Shown here one piece after another: positions 61,079 to 64,000 of a DNA stretch of 64,000 bases. The stretch is from Oscillospiraceae bacterium. Its GTDB lineage: Bacteria > Bacillota > Clostridia > Oscillospirales > Oscillospiraceae. Below the pieces are notes generated by a model. The model did not search any database. It was not told the origin of the DNA and saw nothing but the letters and a program-made list of their open reading frames with translations. The DNA lies in contig WRLE01000008.1 of assembly GCA_009777775.1 (NCBI GenBank), positions 1 to 64,000 on the forward strand. Reading direction: 5' to 3'. Made by a program: the position numbers and the translations under genes. Each line of letters starts with the position of its first letter. Position 1 is the stretch's first letter.

Positions 61079-61849
61079 TTACGTAAACATTTTACCAGCT
61101 TCTCCCTCGTACCACAATTTCGTTAAATAGAGTCCATGGGGTGGTACTGTGGGACCAGCGGCTCGACGGTCCCTAGCTTCAAGTAAACTTGATATTGCTT
61201 CTGGGGCTATCTTTTTTTCCGACACATATAATAAAGTTCCAACAATTGCCCTTGCCATATTGTATAAAAATCCATCGGCGCAAATACGAATCTCGATAAA
61301 GGGTTCCGATACATCGATTTCGCACCAGTACACAGTCCTTATTGTTGTTTTTGTGACAGTTCCCACTGAACGCATCGCTGAAAAATCGTGAGTTCCCACA
61401 AAACTCAAAGCTGCTTTATCCATGGCATCAATATCGATGCTCAGCGGATAAAAAAGAGCTCTGGTCACATAAAAGGGGTCGCGGATTCTCGAATTATATA
61501 TCAAATAAGTATATTCCTTTTTTAAACAAGATAAATTGGCATTAAAATCATCGGGAACATAAATCGCCCTTTGCAAAGCTATATCAGAGGGCAATAGAGC
61601 ATTAACGGCATATGGCAGCCTTTCAATGGGTATACTAGGCTTGGCTTTATAGCTAAAGCAGTATTGTTTTCCATGCACACCAGCATCAGTTCGCCCGCAG
61701 CCTATTATCCTTATTTCTTCGCCATATAAACGAGACAGAGCTTCTTCGATGGTTCCAGAAATTGTACTGACGCTTTTTTGAACTTGCCATCCGTGGTATT
61801 TCGTACCATCATACATGAGCCGTACCGCAATATTTTTCATATCATCCAT
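61079..61849 (-). CDS. truA: tRNA pseudouridine(38-40) synthase
   Basis: 256 residues. The catalytic aspartate is Asp55 in GCGRTDAGVHG, and YDGTKYHGWQVQ at the N-terminus and GTLLYVSEKK near the C-terminus are TruA signatures. It isomerises uridines in the anticodon arm of tRNAs. The start may be ATG 61849 or ATG 61840, the latter overlapping the ecfT stop as ATGA. The gene sits directly after ecfT, the usual ecfA1-ecfA2-ecfT-truA order of Firmicutes; the ribosomal rplM-rpsI genes that often follow are replaced here by the DUF5711 gene. Confidence 0.94.
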   Translation of the reverse strand: MDDMKNIAVRLMYDGTKYHGWQVQKSVSTISGTIEEALSRLYGEEIRIIGCGRTDAGVHGKQYCFSYKAKPSIPIERLPYAVNALLPSDIALQRAIYVPDDFNANLSCLKKEYTYLIYNSRIRDPFYVTRALFYPLSIDIDAMDKAALSFVGTHDFSAMRSVGTVTKTTIRTVYWCEIDVSEPFIEIRICADGFLYNMARAIVGTLLYVSEKKIAPEAISSLLEARDRRAAGPTVPPHGLYLTKLWYEGEAGKMFT

Positions 61850-62652
61850 AAGCCTGTCCGCCTGAGCAATATAATCGATGCGACGATTATCCCAGCAAAA
61901 GCATATGCTGCATAGTCTATCCCGCTTGTCTTAATTTCCTTCATCCTCGTTCTGCCTTCGCCACCATGATAACAGCGACTCTCCATTGCTATTGCCAGCT
62001 CATCTGCTCGACGGAACGCAGAGATAAAAAGTGGAATAATAATGGGTAATATTGCCTTTGCTCTTTTAACTAATCCTCCAGATTCAAAATCCGCTCCTCG
62101 GGATTTTTGCGCACTCATTATTTTATCGGTTTCTTCGATTAGTGTTGGTATGAAACGCAATGCGATGCTCATCATCATAGCAAGTTCATGGACTGGAGCT
62201 TTAAGCTTTTTTAATGGGTTGAGTAGCTTTTCAATGCCGTCTGTGAGGGCAATGGGAGAGGTTGTATAGGTAAGAAGAAATGAGCCAACAATCAGCATAA
62301 TAAGTCGCACTGCCATATACACCGCTCTCAATATTCCTTCTTTTGTTATAACGATAACATAAAACTGTATAAGAATGGTATCTCCACCGTAAAAAAATAT
62401 ATTTAGTAACGTCATAAATACCAATATAAAAACCACGGGTTTTATACCCTTTAGGGCAGTTTTTGCTTTTATTTTCGACAAAGCCAGGCAGGTCATCAAG
62501 ACAATAATCATTAAAAGAAATGCAGGTAGTACATTTGCCATAAAAAGCGCAGTAATATACACCATTGTAAGGATCAGCTTTGTGCGAGGGTCTAATCGGT
62601 GAACAATGGTATCTCCTGGAAAATATTGTCCAAGGGTGATGTCTTTAAGCAA
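61837..62652 (-). CDS. ecfT: ECF general module transmembrane T component
   Basis: 271 residues with about six membrane helices. It begins TLGQYFPGDTIVHRLDPRTKL, the EcfT start, and carries the two coupling helices MSIALRFIPTLIEETDKIMS, then AQKSRGADFE, and AFRRADELAIAMESRCYHGG (both with the Arg/Gly signature). It serves many S components with EcfA1A2. The gap to ecfA2 is 148 bases with no feature seen. Confidence 0.92.
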   Translation of the reverse strand: MLKDITLGQYFPGDTIVHRLDPRTKLILTMVYITALFMANVLPAFLLMIIVLMTCLALSKIKAKTALKGIKPVVFILVFMTLLNIFFYGGDTILIQFYVIVITKEGILRAVYMAVRLIMLIVGSFLLTYTTSPIALTDGIEKLLNPLKKLKAPVHELAMMMSIALRFIPTLIEETDKIMSAQKSRGADFESGGLVKRAKAILPIIIPLFISAFRRADELAIAMESRCYHGGEGRTRMKEIKTSGIDYAAYAFAGIIVASIILLRRTGLWMI

Positions 62653-62800
62653 TGATATGGCACCTCAATATTATTAATGCGAATTTTCTGCGACTATAAT
62701 CGTGTAATTTCGCAACGATTGTCATATTTAAATCTGGATAGTATCAAAGCAACGCTCATCGCAAGGACGTTATAGTGCGGTTACTGCTACTTTGTCACAT

Positions 62801-63679
62801 TTAATTATTCTTATGGCTCTGCAATTTATTTAGAGCAAACCTAAGCTGGGATAATGTATATATGTCTTTATCAATTTTCAATCCCAGTTTTATTAATTGC
62901 TGGGCAATCAGTGTTGCTTGGGGTGGAGAAAGATCCATTTCCAAAAGCCGCTCACTTTGGGAAAAAACCTCCCCAGGTGAGCCATCCATAACAATCCCAC
63001 CATTTTCAAAAATGACTATTCTATTTACATTTTTCGCCACTTCTTCCATATTATGAGTGACCATTATAATTGTTGCATCATGGGCGCGCTTATATTCATT
63101 AATGTTTGAAATAATTTCTTCTCTACCTTGAGGGTCAAGCCCGGCTGTGGGTTCATCAAGCACCAATACTTGCGGTTGCATGGCAATCACACCCGCTATT
63201 GCAGCACGCCTTTTTAAGCCTCCTGACAATTCAAAGGGTGATTTATCCATTAAAGATATGTCAATGGAGGCAAAACCAGCGGCTTCCATGACACGCAGAT
63301 GCACTTCATTTTCAGACAACCCCATGTTTCGAGGTCCAAAGGCAATATCATCATATAATGTGGATTCAAAAAGCTGGTATTCGGGATATTGAAAGACAAT
63401 TCCCACCATAAAACGAACTTGACGAGTCCAATCCTTTGAATCGTGTATATCACGCTCTTCAAAAAAGACTCGACCCGAATTTGGCTTTAGAAGTCCGTTC
63501 AAATGTTGTATAAAAGTTGACTTTCCTGACCCTGTATGTCCTATTATGGCTAAATATTCGCCTTTTTCCATTTCAAAATCCACATCAAGAACAGCAACAC
63601 GCTCAAAGGGCGTGCCGATGCTATATGTATGCGTCAGTTTTTCTGTCCTAATCAGCGGCAAGGAGAGGGCTCCTTTCAT
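62801..63679 (-). CDS. ecfA2: ECF general module ATPase A2
   Basis: 292 residues with Walker A GHTGSGKST near residue 47, signature ELSGGLKRRAAIAGVIAM (one residue altered, L-K for the usual M-R), Walker B VLVLDEPTAGLDPQG and switch histidine VTHNMEEVA. The Q-loop region VGIVFQYPEYQLFE is of the EcfA2 type. It pairs with EcfA1 (whose end is at the window edge) and EcfT. No gene in the window is fed exclusively by it, but the S component at 42668-43168 is a candidate partner. Confidence 0.93.
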   Translation of the reverse strand: MKGALSLPLIRTEKLTHTYSIGTPFERVAVLDVDFEMEKGEYLAIIGHTGSGKSTFIQHLNGLLKPNSGRVFFEERDIHDSKDWTRQVRFMVGIVFQYPEYQLFESTLYDDIAFGPRNMGLSENEVHLRVMEAAGFASIDISLMDKSPFELSGGLKRRAAIAGVIAMQPQVLVLDEPTAGLDPQGREEIISNINEYKRAHDATIIMVTHNMEEVAKNVNRIVIFENGGIVMDGSPGEVFSQSERLLEMDLSPPQATLIAQQLIKLGLKIDKDIYTLSQLRFALNKLQSHKNN

Positions 63680-63749
63680 TTAAACCTTCTAGCAAATATG
63701 TTTTGGCAATAGACTATGTAAATATTGTCAATTATGATTATATGATATT

Positions 63750-64000
63750 TTATTTTAATGCTTCGAATATAGCTTTTGCACACTCTTCTATGGTCAGAGC
63801 CTTCGTGTCAATGGAAAAACCGTCATCTTGAAGCTCGTGAATTATTTGAACCGTCTCTGGAACGCTCAATCCAGCATTTTTTAGTACAGTGACATTGTAA
63901 AAAACATCTCTAGGTGCAGCATCTATTACTATCTTACCTTCGGACATAACTATAACCCTGTCTGCATCAATAGCTTCTTCCATGTGGTGGGTAATTAAAA
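63750..64000 (-). CDS. ecfA1: ECF general module ATPase A1, C-terminal part cut by the window edge
   Basis: About 83 codons are visible, read leftwards from the right window edge. The visible part begins LITHHMEEAIDADRVIVMSEGKIV, the switch-histidine loop and following strand of an ABC ATPase, and ends with the EcfA1-type C-terminal domain (IIHELQDDGFSIDTKALTIE). The nucleotide-binding Walker A and B motifs lie outside the window. The methionine at 63983 is internal, not the start. Confidence 0.88.
   Translation of the reverse strand, partial: LITHHMEEAIDADRVIVMSEGKIVIDAAPRDVFYNVTVLKNAGLSVPETVQIIHELQDDGFSIDTKALTIEECAKAIFEALK

Noticed and set aside
1..64000. tRNA or rRNA genes, prophage or transposase genes
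   Set aside because: No cloverleaf-like sequences with CCA-type ends, no rRNA-like conserved blocks and no integrase, portal or transposase motifs were recognised.

Overview
The window reads as a low- to mid-GC anaerobic Firmicute of the class Clostridia. The signs are strong AAGGAGG-type ribosome binding sites, a T-box leader, SpoIIE-type phosphatase and SLH cell-wall genes, a trimeric NAD-linked [FeFe]-hydrogenase, two ECF vitamin transporters and DUF5711/UPF0397 proteins. No rRNA or tRNA gene, CRISPR array, prophage or transposase was recognised.

Layout. 1-6.1 kb: accessory and defence DNA. Two near-identical antitoxin promoter/operator segments (about 1-113 and 3752-3863) flank an RCC1/SLH surface protein and an AbiEi/AbiEii toxin-antitoxin pair; a large lipoprotein gene follows. 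6.3-8.2 kb: a NatAB-like ABC exporter. 8.35-10.5 kb: two almost identical UroD-fold methyltransferase-like genes. 10.8-13.9 kb: a complete dedicated ECF transporter (T, fused A-A', S). 14.4-18.65 kb: an MFS sugar/cation-type symporter and two more UroD-like genes, around a GC-rich palindromic repeat. 18.9-24 kb: a PucR-like protein lacking its DNA-binding end, a MalY/PatB C-S lyase and a MalT-like LuxR regulator. 24.1-27.9 kb: a type IIS restriction-modification pair that closely resembles FokI and its two-domain methylase. 27.9-30.8 kb: a T-box (probably glycine) leader, a long Chlamydia-type glyA and a fifth UroD-like gene. 32.5-39.8 kb: an NAD-linked [FeFe]-hydrogenase operon (NuoE-like, NuoF-like, HydA) followed by a sensory HydS-type hydrogenase and a SpoIIE phosphatase. 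40.3-44.5 kb: a diacylglycerol glycosyltransferase, a Fur/ZnuC/S-component group and a TIM-barrel protein with a low-complexity insert. 44.6-46.1 kb: a RamA-like corrinoid-activating protein. 46.2-50.8 kb: an MMPL transporter and a heptad-repeat envelope protein. 50.9-55.8 kb: a two-component system with an ABC exporter and an anchored extracellular protein. 56-64 kb: a largely housekeeping minus-strand block (clpE, pgsA, cvpA, DUF5711, truA, ecfT, ecfA2, ecfA1).

How it works together. The five UroD-fold proteins carry the His-x-Cys zinc motif of corrinoid/CoM methyltransferases instead of looking like heme enzymes. With the MFS importer and the RamA-like activator they suggest methyl-group (O-demethylation-type) metabolism, although no corrinoid protein is visible here. 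The hydrogenase operon would balance NADH and ferredoxin with H2, and HydS plus the phosphatase probably reports H2 or redox state. The most distinctive finds are the FokI-like system and the repeat-flanked AbiE island.
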